DNA of 64,000 nt from Salipaludibacillus keqinensis (GCF_003226325.1 NZ_PDOD01000001.1:558001-622000); one strand, 5' to 3'; counted from the first letter of the stretch, positions 27,019 through 36,288 are shown. Translations and numbers: made by a program. The notes: generated from the letters alone by a model not told the origin.

Positions 27019-27912
27019 ATGAAATATGTCATGGAGGTATGGGATAAATATAACAAAAAAGATAAGAAAATCCTTGTTGATAATGGTGCCATTTCCTTTT
27101 GCACAAACAGTGTAGAATCTAGAAAGAATGTGGTAGTCAATACCCAAAATATTTTAGTGAATTCAGGGAAAGTGACGTTGGATAAAGATGTTGGTTATGC
27201 ATTTGCAAAAGGCGTTGGGATGTCTTATATTAAACGACTTTTACTTCATGGGTATTCTTCGTTTATCCACGTGGTTGACCTTGAGTTTGAAAGTCTAACA
27301 GAAAGTAAATTAAAGCAATCCCGAACCCAATTAGCGACCTGCCCAACAGATTATGTCCATGCTGTGAGAGTGCCTCTAAAGAGACTCACTCCATCATGGG
27401 TTCGTAAGTTAAAGCAATTGTCCATCCCCCTCATCATCTTTACTGTAGATAAACATGAAGAAATTATTCGATTTCCTTGGATTCGACTGATTGAAGCAGC
27501 ATTTCCGATTCGAACAATGTTTTTGTTAGATCAACACCAGTCTGTAAGAAGTAAAAGAGACATTCAGTCGGTTCAACGGGAGTGGGAACAGACTGTGAAA
27601 AATTTACGCTTAAACAGCTATTTTCATCTCCCTGCTTATGGAGAAGAGGTTCCGTTATTTTTCTTGAAGCGATTAGGGATGTATCCTTACAAGGGGAGTT
27701 TTGATTCGGGTAGTCATGCTGACTATATGATGTATTTACAAAATAAAATAAGGATTACAGACATGGTTGTACCGGATATTATCGCCTTAAGAGGCACTAT
27801 CGTTAAATCAAATAATAGCTGGCATCTTCGAGGAGTGGTGGGTAAGGAGATGGTATCAATTATCCCAGAGCAATTCCTTCCTATTGCAGAGGTATTTCAA
27901 TATAACTCATAA
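27019..27912 (+). CDS. Unrecognised protein, possibly degenerate amidohydrolase-like
   Basis: A 297-residue soluble protein that I do not recognise and that has no counterpart here in B. subtilis. The first 45 residues (KILVDNGAISF...NILVNSGKVTLD) read like the small beta-sandwich start of amidohydrolases, and later segments such as DYVHAVRVPLKRLTP and IPLIIFTVDKHEEI could be barrel strands. No metal-binding HxH pair is visible, so it is probably not an active metal hydrolase. ATG 27019 is favoured because GGAG lies 9 bases before; ATG 27010 overlaps that site. Codon use looks like that of the neighbours. Stands alone between aroA's terminator and ypiA. Confidence 0.7.
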   Translation: MKYVMEVWDKYNKKDKKILVDNGAISFCTNSVESRKNVVVNTQNILVNSGKVTLDKDVGYAFAKGVGMSYIKRLLLHGYSSFIHVVDLEFESLTESKLKQSRTQLATCPTDYVHAVRVPLKRLTPSWVRKLKQLSIPLIIFTVDKHEEIIRFPWIRLIEAAFPIRTMFLLDQHQSVRSKRDIQSVQREWEQTVKNLRLNSYFHLPAYGEEVPLFFLKRLGMYPYKGSFDSGSHADYMMYLQNKIRITDMVVPDIIALRGTIVKSNNSWHLRGVVGKEMVSIIPEQFLPIAEVFQYNS

Positions 27913-28006
27913 GATCAATCTTTATAAAGTTATGTGCACAAGAGTTGACTCATAGGATGGGTTAGTTAAAATGGAAAGGAGACATATGTGAAGAAAGGAA
28001 GCAATA

Positions 28007-29272
28007 ATGATGAATGAAAATTTAGCAGAAGCCATTAAACTTATAGAAGAAGGTCATCACGAAGAAGGGTTAAAAAGGATAGAAAAGTTAGAAGAAAAAT
28101 CTGACGATGAGACAAAAAGGACGATAGCAGAATTATATTTTGAACTAGGTCTCGTCGACCGCTCTGTGATGATCGTTGAGGAATTAATGTTTCAATACCC
28201 AGATCACGGGGAGCTATTTGCTTTTGCAGCGGAGTGTTACAGTGAATTAGGTAAAGAAGACGAAGCGATCGAGATGCTTACGTCAATCAATCTGGGAGAT
28301 CCAGCTTACATTCAGGCTCAACTGTTATTAGCCGATCTTTACGAAAGCCAAGGACTGGAAGAAGTAGCGGAGAAAAAATTGCTTGATGCAATTAAGAACG
28401 AACCAAACAATGCTGTTCTTCAGTTTGGATTAGGGGAATTTTATTTGAATCGAGGGGATTATCAACAATCAATCTCTTATTACAAACAAGCGATTCATCA
28501 AGGGAACCTACCAAAAGATTTACCTATTCAACCTCAGTTAAAGCTTGCAGAAGCTTTTAGTATTACTGGACAATTCGAAGACGCATTAATCTATTATAGA
28601 GAAGGATTAGAGGATAAAGAGAACCCTGATGGTCTGTTCGGATATGGATATACTTCGCTTCAAGTAGAGGATTATGAAACAGCTGTGAAGACGTTTGTCA
28701 GGCTTCTTGAGATGGACCCGGATTACACGAGCGTATATCCATACTTAGCTAAAGCATACGTTGCCCAAAAGATGCTGGATCAGGCTACGGAAATTTTAGA
28801 AGAAGGTATTAAAAAAGATGAATTTAATGAGGAATTGTATTTGGAGTTAGCCAAACTTCAGTTTTCGAAAGGAAGATATTTAGAAGGGAAAGGTTTTCTT
28901 GAAAAAGTCATTGCCTTAAACCCATCGAACGTATCAGCCGTGAAAGAGCTACTCATTTATTTTGACAATGAAGAAGATTATGAAGGAATGCTGGACTTAA
29001 TTCGCTTCCTTGATGACTATGGTGAGTATGACCCATTATATGAACGATTTCGAGGTAAAGCGTTAATGGAAGAAGATGATGTTGCTGGAGCTGTAGAAGC
29101 CTATGAGGCAGCTATTGCATCCTTAGCACACGATGAAAGTATTCTTGAAGAAGCAGCATTAACGTTTTTAGCAGCTGGAAGGAAAGATAAAGGAATAATC
29201 TTACTAGAAGAGCTATTAACCTTGCAACCTCACCGGTATGACATTGAAGAGCGTTTAATAGAACTGAAATAA
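28007..29272 (+). CDS. ypiA: Tetratricopeptide-repeat protein YpiA
   Basis: A 421-residue soluble protein made almost wholly of TPR-type helical pairs, for example AFAAECYSELGKEDEAIEML, LQFGLGEFYLNRGDYQQSI, and LFGYGYTSLQVEDYETAVKT. TPR arrays act as protein-binding scaffolds; the partner is unknown. Size, repeat content and place between the aromatic operon and ypiB match B. subtilis YpiA. Acidic overall. Two ATG codons in a row at 28007 and 28010; the first is used, behind GAAAGGAAG. Confidence 0.9.
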   Translation: MMNENLAEAIKLIEEGHHEEGLKRIEKLEEKSDDETKRTIAELYFELGLVDRSVMIVEELMFQYPDHGELFAFAAECYSELGKEDEAIEMLTSINLGDPAYIQAQLLLADLYESQGLEEVAEKKLLDAIKNEPNNAVLQFGLGEFYLNRGDYQQSISYYKQAIHQGNLPKDLPIQPQLKLAEAFSITGQFEDALIYYREGLEDKENPDGLFGYGYTSLQVEDYETAVKTFVRLLEMDPDYTSVYPYLAKAYVAQKMLDQATEILEEGIKKDEFNEELYLELAKLQFSKGRYLEGKGFLEKVIALNPSNVSAVKELLIYFDNEEDYEGMLDLIRFLDDYGEYDPLYERFRGKALMEEDDVAGAVEAYEAAIASLAHDESILEEAALTFLAAGRKDKGIILLEELLTLQPHRYDIEERLIELK

Positions 29273-29468
29273 GTGTTTAAGATTGATTCTCAAGCTTATC
29301 AACTAAGAAAAATGAGGAAATAAAAAAAACAAGTCATTAGCAGGATTATTCAAATAGTTAGAGAATAGTAATATATATACAAGAGATATTCATTGATCAG
29401 TTGTGATTTTCGTTCAAAGAACTTTAGTTCTGTCCCTATAAGACTTTAGAAATAAGGGAGGGGTCGTG

Positions 29469-30020
29469 ATGAATAATCCAGTTCCAGTCATGGAAAAGCG
29501 CGATTTTTTAAAGTGGTTTTTGGAATCATATCAATTGAAACGCCGAGAGTGTGCTTGGTTATTGAACTTCTTAATGAGTGACGATATTTTAATGGAGAGA
29601 GTTCATTTTGTAGAACAAGCAGAGTATTGTCCGAAGGCATTGATGATCTCAGCTAATGATGTAGAACAGGTTCCGTTTGCTTTCCACAAAAATCAACATG
29701 TAACCATGGACGCTGAGAAATCATTTCACGACATCCGGTTAAATCGTAACGAAGATATTTATATTCAATTAAATTTTAAAGAAAAGCAGTCATCACCTCA
29801 TTATATGGCTGTCTTAGAGGAGAACCCTTTCTTACCAGTTAACGAAGAAGAAGAAAACTTACAACAAGTTCTAGCCGAGATGGTTCTCGATGAATCATTA
29901 AGAACTCATAAAATGAAGAGGCTTGAAGAAGAGATAGATCTTGCTTTAGTGAATGGAGACGAAATGACGTTCCAAGACTTAGCGAAAAAATATTCTGCTT
30001 TAAAAGCCCTTGAAGACTAA
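29469..30020 (+). CDS. ypiB: UPF0302 protein YpiB
   Basis: A 183-residue protein of the UPF0302 family with the typical start (KRDFLKWFLESYQLKRRECAWLLNFL), the RVHFVEQAEYCPKAL segment near residue 36, and a helical acidic C-terminal half (IDLALVNGDEMTFQDLAKKY). The biochemical function is not established. ATG 29469 is preceded by GGGAGGGG; an in-frame GTG directly before it is less likely. The terminator hairpin overlaps the stop codon. Confidence 0.9.
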   Translation: MNNPVPVMEKRDFLKWFLESYQLKRRECAWLLNFLMSDDILMERVHFVEQAEYCPKALMISANDVEQVPFAFHKNQHVTMDAEKSFHDIRLNRNEDIYIQLNFKEKQSSPHYMAVLEENPFLPVNEEEENLQQVLAEMVLDESLRTHKMKRLEEEIDLALVNGDEMTFQDLAKKYSALKALED

Positions 30021-30035
30021 GGGCTTTTCTTTTTG
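30002..30035 (+). terminator. Intrinsic terminator overlapping the ypiB stop
   Basis: Ten-base-pair stem AAAAGCCCTT / AAGGGCTTTT with a 7-base loop, then TTCTTTTT. Confidence 0.85.
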
Positions 30036-30149
30036 GGGAAAATTTTGTTATAGCCTATTTTGGATGTTTAAGAGTCCCCATTCACTTTCACAGGCTAACA
30101 ATTATCATAGCTATGAAGAAAATTGCACGAATACAAGGAGACGATAGTA

Positions 30150-30629
30150 ATGAAATGGAAAGTAAACCAAATCGATACATACTACAAAGCTAAAGAGTAC
30201 GTTGACACGGCAGTGATCCCGCTCATACCCCTCCAATGGGGAAAAGACGAGAAGGATACCATTTCGATGGGGGAATTTACTGAATACATTACAGATCGAA
30301 TAGAAAACCAGTTTACAGGCAGAGTGTTTTTAATGCCTCCATTCACCTATTTAAAATCAGAACCAGCACTCGAAAAAATTCAAAGATTAAAAGAGTGGGA
30401 TCGTCATTTATTCAAGCAAGGGTTTAAGTACATATTTTACATTACATCCGACGTAGAGTGGAAATCATTGGATAAACAACTGCCTGATGAATTGATTTGG
30501 GTACCGGCTATTTCAAGTGAGACCATGGATTCCAATCAATTGAAAAAAACTGTCGAACAACAAACAAGTCAGATTATGCCTTTATTTACGGGCAAATGGC
30601 AGACTGAACCGAATCCTAGAGATGAATAG
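30150..30629 (+). CDS. ypiF: DUF2487 protein YpiF
   Basis: A 159-residue protein of unknown function matching YpiF/DUF2487 by size, by position before qcrABC, and by segments such as TAVIPLIPLQWG near residue 20, GRVFLMPPFTYL near 53 and KYIFYITSDVEW near 91. No membrane helix or catalytic motif is visible. ATG 30150 has AAGGAGACG upstream; the in-frame upstream extension has no ribosome site. Confidence 0.85.
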   Translation: MKWKVNQIDTYYKAKEYVDTAVIPLIPLQWGKDEKDTISMGEFTEYITDRIENQFTGRVFLMPPFTYLKSEPALEKIQRLKEWDRHLFKQGFKYIFYITSDVEWKSLDKQLPDELIWVPAISSETMDSNQLKKTVEQQTSQIMPLFTGKWQTEPNPRDE

Positions 30630-30664
30630 GACATTATTCTTCTAAAATGATTACCGCGATTTTA

Positions 30665-30694
30665 TTGACATAACAGGTTTTATTGGGCTATCAT
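30665..30694 (+). promoter_or_regulatory. SigA promoter of qcrABC
   Basis: Perfect TTGACA at 30665-30670, 18-base spacer, TATCAT at 30689-30694. Confidence 0.65.
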
Positions 30695-30760
30695 AATACT
30701 GTCTTAGTATGTTTGATGTGTGAAATTTATGTAAAGTTTTGGATGTGAGGAGGGAAGGTT

Positions 30761-31264
30761 GTGAGCGAGAAAAAACACCGGGTTTCGAGGCGTCAATTTT
30801 TAACTTATACATTAACAGGTGTAGGCGGCTTTATGGCTGCAGGAATGCTTAGTCCAATGGTAAGAATGGCGTTAGATCCTGCTTTAGAAGCGACAGGAGA
30901 TTCAGAATTTGTAGCTGTAGGACTAGGGGAAGATGAACTAACTGAAGAACCACAGATTGTCAATTTCGAATTAGAAATTGAAGATGCATGGTATACATCA
31001 GAGCAGCCACGGTCTGCATGGATTTATAAAGATGGAGATGAAATCATTGCTCTTTCACCAATCTGTACGCACTTAGGTTGTACGGTGAATTGGGATGCTA
31101 ATGAAGATTACCCTGAACAGTTTTTTTGTCCATGTCATTTTGGACGGTTTGAAAGAGATGGAACAAACGTTGCAGGAACGCCACCGACGCGACCGTTGGA
31201 CGTTTATGATGTGGAAGTCCGTGACGGGATGATTTATTTAGGTCAAATCAATCAGCGTAGTTAA
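30761..31264 (+). CDS. qcrA: Menaquinol:cytochrome c reductase, Rieske iron-sulfur subunit
   Basis: Carries the Rieske 2Fe-2S cluster that takes the first electron from menaquinol in the bc complex. The 167-residue protein has an N-terminal twin-arginine-like signal anchor (SRRQFLTYTLTGVGGF) and both cluster motifs, CTHLGC near residue 106 and CPCHFG near residue 126. GTG 30761 follows GGAGGGAAGG. First gene of qcrABC; qcrB starts 16 bases later. Its substrate quinone is made by the cluster at 7.3-12.4 kb. Confidence 0.96.
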   Translation: MSEKKHRVSRRQFLTYTLTGVGGFMAAGMLSPMVRMALDPALEATGDSEFVAVGLGEDELTEEPQIVNFELEIEDAWYTSEQPRSAWIYKDGDEIIALSPICTHLGCTVNWDANEDYPEQFFCPCHFGRFERDGTNVAGTPPTRPLDVYDVEVRDGMIYLGQINQRS

Positions 31265-31280
31265 AAGGGGGGCGTAAGGA

Positions 31281-31952
31281 ATGCTACAAAAAGTATATGA
31301 TTGGGTGGACGAGCGTTTAGATATTACACCTTTATGGCGTGATATTGCCGACCATGAAGTGCCGGAACACGTAAATCCAGCTCATCATTTTTCAGCTTTT
31401 GTTTATTGTTTTGGAGGTTTAACATTTTTTGTTGTTGTAATACAAATATTATCAGGAATGTTCTTAACGATGTATTATGTTCCGGATATCATACACGCAT
31501 ATGAATCGGTCTATTACTTACAAAATGAAGTGACCCACGGATTGATTGTTCGAGGGATGCACCATTGGGGCGCCAGTTTAGTCATAGTCATGATGTTCCT
31601 TCATACCCTTCGTGTTTTCTTTACAGGTTCCTATAAAAAACCTCGTGAATTAAACTGGGTTGTCGGCGTACTATTGTTTTTCGTTATTTTAGGACTAGGT
31701 TTTACAGGATATCTCCTTCCATGGGATATGAAAGCTTATTTTGCAACAGTTGTAGGGCTTGAAATAGCTGAAAGTGCACCTGTTATTGGTGGATTTGCGA
31801 GAACGTTACTTGCTGGTGGAGAAATTATTGGGGCACAAACACTGGCTCGATTCTTTGCGATTCATGTGTTCTTCTTGCCTGGAGCTTTATTAGGATTGTT
31901 AGGAGCTCACTTTTTCATGATTCGTAAGCAAGGAATTTCTGGTCCATTGTAA
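31281..31952 (+). CDS. qcrB: Menaquinol:cytochrome c reductase, cytochrome b subunit
   Basis: Di-heme membrane subunit of the b6 type, 223 residues with four membrane helices. Heme-ligand histidines are seen in GMHHWGASLVIVMMFLHTLR near residue 93 and in FFAIHVFFLPGALLGLLGAHFF near residue 192; the quinol-site GFTGYLLPWD is near residue 146. The second half of a full cytochrome b is supplied by QcrC, as in other Bacillus. Lies 31 bases before qcrC. Confidence 0.97.
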   Translation: MLQKVYDWVDERLDITPLWRDIADHEVPEHVNPAHHFSAFVYCFGGLTFFVVVIQILSGMFLTMYYVPDIIHAYESVYYLQNEVTHGLIVRGMHHWGASLVIVMMFLHTLRVFFTGSYKKPRELNWVVGVLLFFVILGLGFTGYLLPWDMKAYFATVVGLEIAESAPVIGGFARTLLAGGEIIGAQTLARFFAIHVFFLPGALLGLLGAHFFMIRKQGISGPL

Positions 31953-31983
31953 GATGGAGCAGATGTGATAAGGAGGGAAAGCT

Positions 31984-32772
31984 ATGCACCGCGGAAAAGG
32001 GATGAAGTTTGTAGGCGATTCACGTGTCCCTGCTGAACGTAAACCGAATATACCTAAGGATTATTCAGAATACCCGGGAAAAACAGAAGCATTCTGGCCG
32101 AACTTCTTACTTCGGGAATGGATGGTTGGGGCTGTTTTTCTAATTGGCTTTTTAGTTTTAACTGTGGCTCACCCAGCACCATTAGAACGAATTGCCGATC
32201 CTACTGATTCTGGTTACATACCGTTACCAGACTGGTATTTCTTGTTTTTATACCAACTATTAAAGTATGAATTCGCTGCTGGTCAGTATACAGTTGTTGG
32301 AGCTGTTCTAATGCCAGGTGTGGCATTTGGAGCTTTGTTACTTGTACCATGGCTTGACAGTGGAAAAGAAAGACGACCTCTTAAGCGTCCTATTGCAAGT
32401 GGTTTAATGATGCTCGGTGTTGCTTCAATCATTTTTCTGACGTGGGAATCTGTGGATGAGCACGACTGGGAAGCAGCCGCTCAACAAGGTGAAATTGTCG
32501 ATGACGTCGAAGTAGATGAAACTGCTGAGGGGTATGAAATTTATCAATCTCAGGAGTCCTGTATTGGTTGTCATGGTGGAGATATGTTAGGTGGCGCAGC
32601 TGGTCCTAACATTTTCGAAAGCGACTACGACAAAGATGCTGTAATGGATATTATTATTAACGGAGCAGATGGCATGCCTGCTGATCAGTTTGAAGGATCA
32701 GATGAGGAGCTTGAAACTCTAGCTGAATTCATTGCTAATGATGGGCAAGATCCAAATGGTGATGATGAATAA
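31984..32772 (+). CDS. qcrC: Menaquinol:cytochrome c reductase, cytochrome b/c subunit
   Basis: Fusion of a subunit-IV-like part of cytochrome b with a cytochrome c domain, typical of Bacillus. In 262 residues it has about three membrane helices (from residues 40, 92 and 140), the conserved PLPDWYFLFLYQLLKYE near residue 75, then an outside heme c domain with CIGCH near residue 194 and an axial methionine in ADGMPADQF. The outside domain is strongly acidic. Closes the qcr operon; a terminator follows. Confidence 0.97.
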   Translation: MHRGKGMKFVGDSRVPAERKPNIPKDYSEYPGKTEAFWPNFLLREWMVGAVFLIGFLVLTVAHPAPLERIADPTDSGYIPLPDWYFLFLYQLLKYEFAAGQYTVVGAVLMPGVAFGALLLVPWLDSGKERRPLKRPIASGLMMLGVASIIFLTWESVDEHDWEAAAQQGEIVDDVEVDETAEGYEIYQSQESCIGCHGGDMLGGAAGPNIFESDYDKDAVMDIIINGADGMPADQFEGSDEELETLAEFIANDGQDPNGDDE

Positions 32773-32789
32773 TTAGATGAAGAAATTGT

Positions 32790-32823
32790 GAGCTGACTGA
32801 GGAAATTTAGTCAGCTCTTTTTT
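32790..32823 (+). terminator. Intrinsic terminator after qcrC
   Basis: Nine-base-pair perfect stem GAGCTGACT / AGTCAGCTC, 10-base loop, then TTTTTT. Confidence 0.92.
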
Positions 32824-32966
32824 CATAAGGATATCGAATAAATATTGTTGATATTTAATTTCGTGGAACTCCTCGATCTGCTCGGAAAAAGCGAACGGAC
32901 TCAGTTCAACAGCGTTGGATACAAAGACGAATCAATAAGTTGAAATATTAGAAAAGGAAGATGCCG

Positions 32967-33560
32967 ATGTTTACATATTTGTTATCAATCATAGGTCAGC
33001 GATGGTTTATCGCTTCCCTTTTGGTTATTAATATACCTGGTACCATTTATGGTTTTATATGGTATGAAAGTCAATTAGAGAGAACACCTGCCCACTTCCT
33101 CATTTTCGTTCCAGATAGCCCAACGGCTAGTTTGTTTTTTTGTATTGTGTTAGCTGCTTTTTTATTCAAAAAAAATATACCTCTTATAGAAGCATTAGCT
33201 GCGGTTACATTATTGAAATATGGAATATGGGCTGTAGTTATGATCTTGGCAGCAGCTGCAGCAGGTTCTCCTATAGGTATTCTTAACTATATGCTTATTT
33301 TTTCGCATCTTGGAATGGCTGCTCAAGGTTTGCTATATTCCCCTTACTACCGGTTTAAACCATGGCATTTAATAATTGTAGCTGTCTGGACACTACATAA
33401 TGACGTTATTGATTATATATATGGGATGCATCCTGGAGTTGCATCGTCCATTCAATCGTATATTCAGGAAATCGCTTATTTTACTTTTTGGCTAAGCATT
33501 ATCTCATTGTTCACAGTGTATATTTTGCACAATAAATCTCTTAAACGTCATTTACAATAA
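32967..33560 (+). CDS. ypjA: DUF1405 membrane protein YpjA
   Basis: A 197-residue protein with about five or six membrane helices and conserved-looking polar stretches such as NIPGTIYGFIWYESQL near residue 22 and WTLHNDVIDYIYGMHP near residue 144. It corresponds to YpjA (DUF1405), of unknown function, always next to qcrABC. ATG 32967 is chosen because AAAAGGAAG ends 6 bases before it; ATG 32961 would be too close. Confidence 0.85.
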   Translation: MFTYLLSIIGQRWFIASLLVINIPGTIYGFIWYESQLERTPAHFLIFVPDSPTASLFFCIVLAAFLFKKNIPLIEALAAVTLLKYGIWAVVMILAAAAAGSPIGILNYMLIFSHLGMAAQGLLYSPYYRFKPWHLIIVAVWTLHNDVIDYIYGMHPGVASSIQSYIQEIAYFTFWLSIISLFTVYILHNKSLKRHLQ

Positions 33561-33649
33561 GCCTAGTTCGATTTTTTTCATAACTGTTTCTCGGTCTACT
33601 CTTGTCTCATGCTTCATAAGATGAAGTATGATAAAGGGGAGGGACAGGC

Positions 33650-34459
33650 ATGGGGAAAGAAAAACGAGGATGGCTGCTGATCGTAACGATTTTGTTTGCC
33701 TTGCTTATAGCAGCATCAACAGTAAATAGTGCAAGTGAGGAACGGTGGACAGAGTTAAATCATACAAGTGATACGATTTTACAGTACGTAAAGCAACAAC
33801 ATTATCAAGAAGCATCGGATTTGTTAGATACTTTTGCGCAAGAGTTTCTTCAAACGAATGCAAATGAGCTAGGGTTAACGATGAGAGAACTTCAAATCCT
33901 AACAGAGACCTTCGACGAGGCGGTATATGCTGTCACCAATACCGCTCTCACTCACAATCAAAGAGTTTCTCTTGTTTACAAACTTAGACTTCTTACAGAT
34001 GTTTATGTTCATAGTGAAGAACCTTTGTGGCATAATATGAAAACTTCGTTATTAACTTCTCTGAAACAAATGCAACCAGAAGATAAATCAAATCTTGAAG
34101 TGTCTCATGAAGACATAAATGAATTTATTGCTTATTATGACACGGTGAAGCCAGCTTGGAGTGTAGCTCTCTCACAAGAACAATTTCAGCGAATTCATTC
34201 CCAAGTGCAATATTTACTTCAAATGAGAAACCAAAACGTGAGTCTACAAGAATGGAGTCAGCATTTAGAAAGAATTGAGCAAGAGCTCTTTCACATTTTC
34301 GATGGCGTAGATGAAGATGAAGTGACAGATCCCTCATTTTATTGGCTGATTATCACGGTCAGTAGTGCCATATTTAGCTCACTTAGTTATGTAGGGTGGA
34401 AAAAATACAAAGGTCACAAAACAGATTTATTGAGAATGAAAGATAGAGGGCGCAGTTGA
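33650..34459 (+). CDS. ypjB: Sporulation protein YpjB
   Basis: A 269-residue protein with an N-terminal signal or anchor helix (residues 7-24), a largely helical, charged middle part, and a C-terminal membrane helix near residues 229-250 followed by a basic tail. This one-helix-at-each-end plan and the position after ypjA fit YpjB, a SigE-regulated membrane protein whose loss mildly affects sporulation in B. subtilis. No enzyme motif. ATG 33650 is preceded by GGGGAGGGA. Confidence 0.82.
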   Translation: MGKEKRGWLLIVTILFALLIAASTVNSASEERWTELNHTSDTILQYVKQQHYQEASDLLDTFAQEFLQTNANELGLTMRELQILTETFDEAVYAVTNTALTHNQRVSLVYKLRLLTDVYVHSEEPLWHNMKTSLLTSLKQMQPEDKSNLEVSHEDINEFIAYYDTVKPAWSVALSQEQFQRIHSQVQYLLQMRNQNVSLQEWSQHLERIEQELFHIFDGVDEDEVTDPSFYWLIITVSSAIFSSLSYVGWKKYKGHKTDLLRMKDRGRS

Positions 34460-34546
34460 TGTCGATTAGGCAAGTTCGTTGACACATTGACGTTCTTTGA
34501 CTAAAATAAACTTATACAAACAAGAGATTTAAAGGAGGTTTGCACA

Positions 34547-35233
34547 ATGTTTGAAACATTTGGCGGTTTTTTAATTTATTTTGCCCTTTTGATGGCGATC
34601 CCGATGTTGGCCAATTCAAAAGTGAAAAACACCTATCGAAAATACTCACAAGTCGCCTCTTCTTCAGGGATGACTGGGGCAGAAGTGGCCCGTAAAATAT
34701 TAAACGATAATGGGTTGTTTGACGTTGTAGTAGAACCAGTAAAAGGTCAGCTTACAGACCACTATGATCCTCGTAAAAAAGTTGTCCGTTTATCAGAACA
34801 CAATTATTACGGAAATTCCATTGCTGGTGCTGCTGTTGCCGCTCATGAAGTGGGACACGCTATGCAAGACGCGGAAGATTACAGTTTTTTGCGATTTAGA
34901 CATACTCTTGTCCCAGTAGCTAATTTCGGTTCCAATACATCTATCTTCTTGATTTTAGGTGGGTTGTTCCTTCAATTAAATGGTTTATTTCTAGCAGGGA
35001 TTGTGCTGATGTCCTTTGCTGTTCTCTTTCAACTTGTCACATTACCAGTTGAATTTAACGCTTCAAGTCGTGCGATGGAACAAGTTGTTTCTGTAGGGGT
35101 TATTCGAAATGAGGAAGAACGACAAACGAAAAAAGTATTAGACGCAGCCGCTTTAACTTACGTTGCAGCCGCACTCGTAGCTGTAGCAGAGTTGATTCGT
35201 TTTATCATGATGTTTATGGCGAGCAACGACTAA
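34547..35233 (+). CDS. Membrane zinc metallopeptidase (YugP/DUF family)
   Basis: A 228-residue membrane protein with the zinc-peptidase motif AAHEVGHAMQ (HExxH) near residue 104 and the third ligand region EFNASSRAME near residue 176. There is one membrane helix at the start and helices at about 130-165 and 205-224. It belongs to the neutral zinc metallopeptidase YugP type; the substrate is unknown. In B. subtilis yugP lies elsewhere, so this is a local order difference. Good AAAGGAGG ribosome site. Confidence 0.88.
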   Translation: MFETFGGFLIYFALLMAIPMLANSKVKNTYRKYSQVASSSGMTGAEVARKILNDNGLFDVVVEPVKGQLTDHYDPRKKVVRLSEHNYYGNSIAGAAVAAHEVGHAMQDAEDYSFLRFRHTLVPVANFGSNTSIFLILGGLFLQLNGLFLAGIVLMSFAVLFQLVTLPVEFNASSRAMEQVVSVGVIRNEEERQTKKVLDAAALTYVAAALVAVAELIRFIMMFMASND

Positions 35234-35247
35234 ATCTAATGTAAAAG

Positions 35248-35275
35248 AAAGCCACCGGATCCCGGTGGCTTTTCT
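35248..35275 (+). terminator. Intrinsic terminator between converging genes
   Basis: Eleven-base-pair stem AAAGCCACCGG / CCGGTGGCTTT with a 3-base loop. T-rich on both strands, so it probably serves both the peptidase gene and the reverse-strand ypjC. Confidence 0.88.
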
Positions 35276-35307
35276 CATACTTTAAAGTTCAGAAGAAAGA
35301 AGAATAA

Positions 35308-36189
35308 CTATATTCCTAACGGCTTTTTGTTTTCATCTAATGTAAATCCTTCTCCCATGACATCTTGCACATCAGCTAAAGTTACGAATGCATGGGGATC
35401 TACTTTCGCAATTAAGTTCTTTAAGCGAACCATTTCATTCCGACCAACGACACAATAGAGAACTTCTCGGTCTGTTTCAGTAAAAGTTCCTCGTCCTTTC
35501 AAGATTGTAGCCCCTCTATCCATCTCTTTCAAGATAATGGATGCAATCTCAGGGGCATGTTCAGAAATAATCATGGCAGCTTTCCCGGAGTACGCACCCT
35601 GTTGCATAAAGTCAATCACTTTAGCTGCTACAAATACAGCTAGTAACGTGTACATGGCTTCTCGATAATTTAAATAAACAAGCGAAGACGTAATGACAAT
35701 CGCATCAAATACGAACATCGTTCTTCCCATGCTCCATCCGTAGTATTTGAAGCCGAGCTTTGCAATGATATCTACACCTCCCGTTGTTCCACCGAATCGG
35801 AATACGATTCCTAATCCAACACCGATAAATACACCAGCGAAAAGAGCCGCTAAAGTCATATCATCATCTAACGGCATAGCGAAAAATTTATAGCGTTGGA
35901 ATAGCCATAAAAAAACGGAAACGGCTACTGTCCCAATTAACGTGTAGATGAACGCATTCCGTCCTAATACTTTCCACCCGATCACAAACAAAGGAATATT
36001 CAAAACGAGATTAGAATATGCAGGGTCTATCGAAAAGATAAAGTATAATATCAAAGTAATACCTGTAAATCCTCCATCTGCAAGGTTGTTCTCCATGTTA
36101 AAATACACTAAACCAAATGACATAATTGCAGTACCTAACAAAATGAAAAAGATATGTTTGAACTGAATTTTACCGATCACAAGCAGCAC
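35308..36189 (-). CDS. ypjC: YitT-family membrane protein YpjC
   Basis: A 293-residue membrane protein with five or six helices in the first 200 residues (DUF161) and a soluble C-terminal DUF2179 domain (GRGTFTETDREVLYCVVGRNEMVRLKNLI). The conserved GGTTGGVDIIAKL lies near residue 128. Function is unknown; a transporter-like role is often assumed. The only reverse-strand gene in this part of the window. Strong ribosome site AAGGAGG. Its promoter at 36217-36245 faces away from ypjD. Confidence 0.92.
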   Translation of the reverse strand: MLLVIGKIQFKHIFFILLGTAIMSFGLVYFNMENNLADGGFTGITLILYFIFSIDPAYSNLVLNIPLFVIGWKVLGRNAFIYTLIGTVAVSVFLWLFQRYKFFAMPLDDDMTLAALFAGVFIGVGLGIVFRFGGTTGGVDIIAKLGFKYYGWSMGRTMFVFDAIVITSSLVYLNYREAMYTLLAVFVAAKVIDFMQQGAYSGKAAMIISEHAPEIASIILKEMDRGATILKGRGTFTETDREVLYCVVGRNEMVRLKNLIAKVDPHAFVTLADVQDVMGEGFTLDENKKPLGI

Positions 36190-36216
36190 CTCCTTGAATT
36201 TCAGTCAGACTGCTAT

Positions 36217-36245
36217 ATTATAATTGATAGAGGTAGTTGGTTCAA
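36217..36245 (-). promoter_or_regulatory. SigA promoter of ypjC
   Basis: On the reverse strand: TTGAAC (36240-36245), 17-base spacer, perfect TATAAT (36217-36222). Confidence 0.78.
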
Positions 36246-36259
36246 TGGGAATATATGAT

Positions 36260-36288
36260 TTGTCAAAATCAGTCGTATTCGCTACGAT
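36260..36288 (+). promoter_or_regulatory. SigA promoter of ypjD-dapB operon
   Basis: TTGTCA (36260-36265), 17-base spacer, TACGAT (36283-36288). Only 14 bases separate its -35 from that of the divergent ypjC promoter. Confidence 0.72.
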
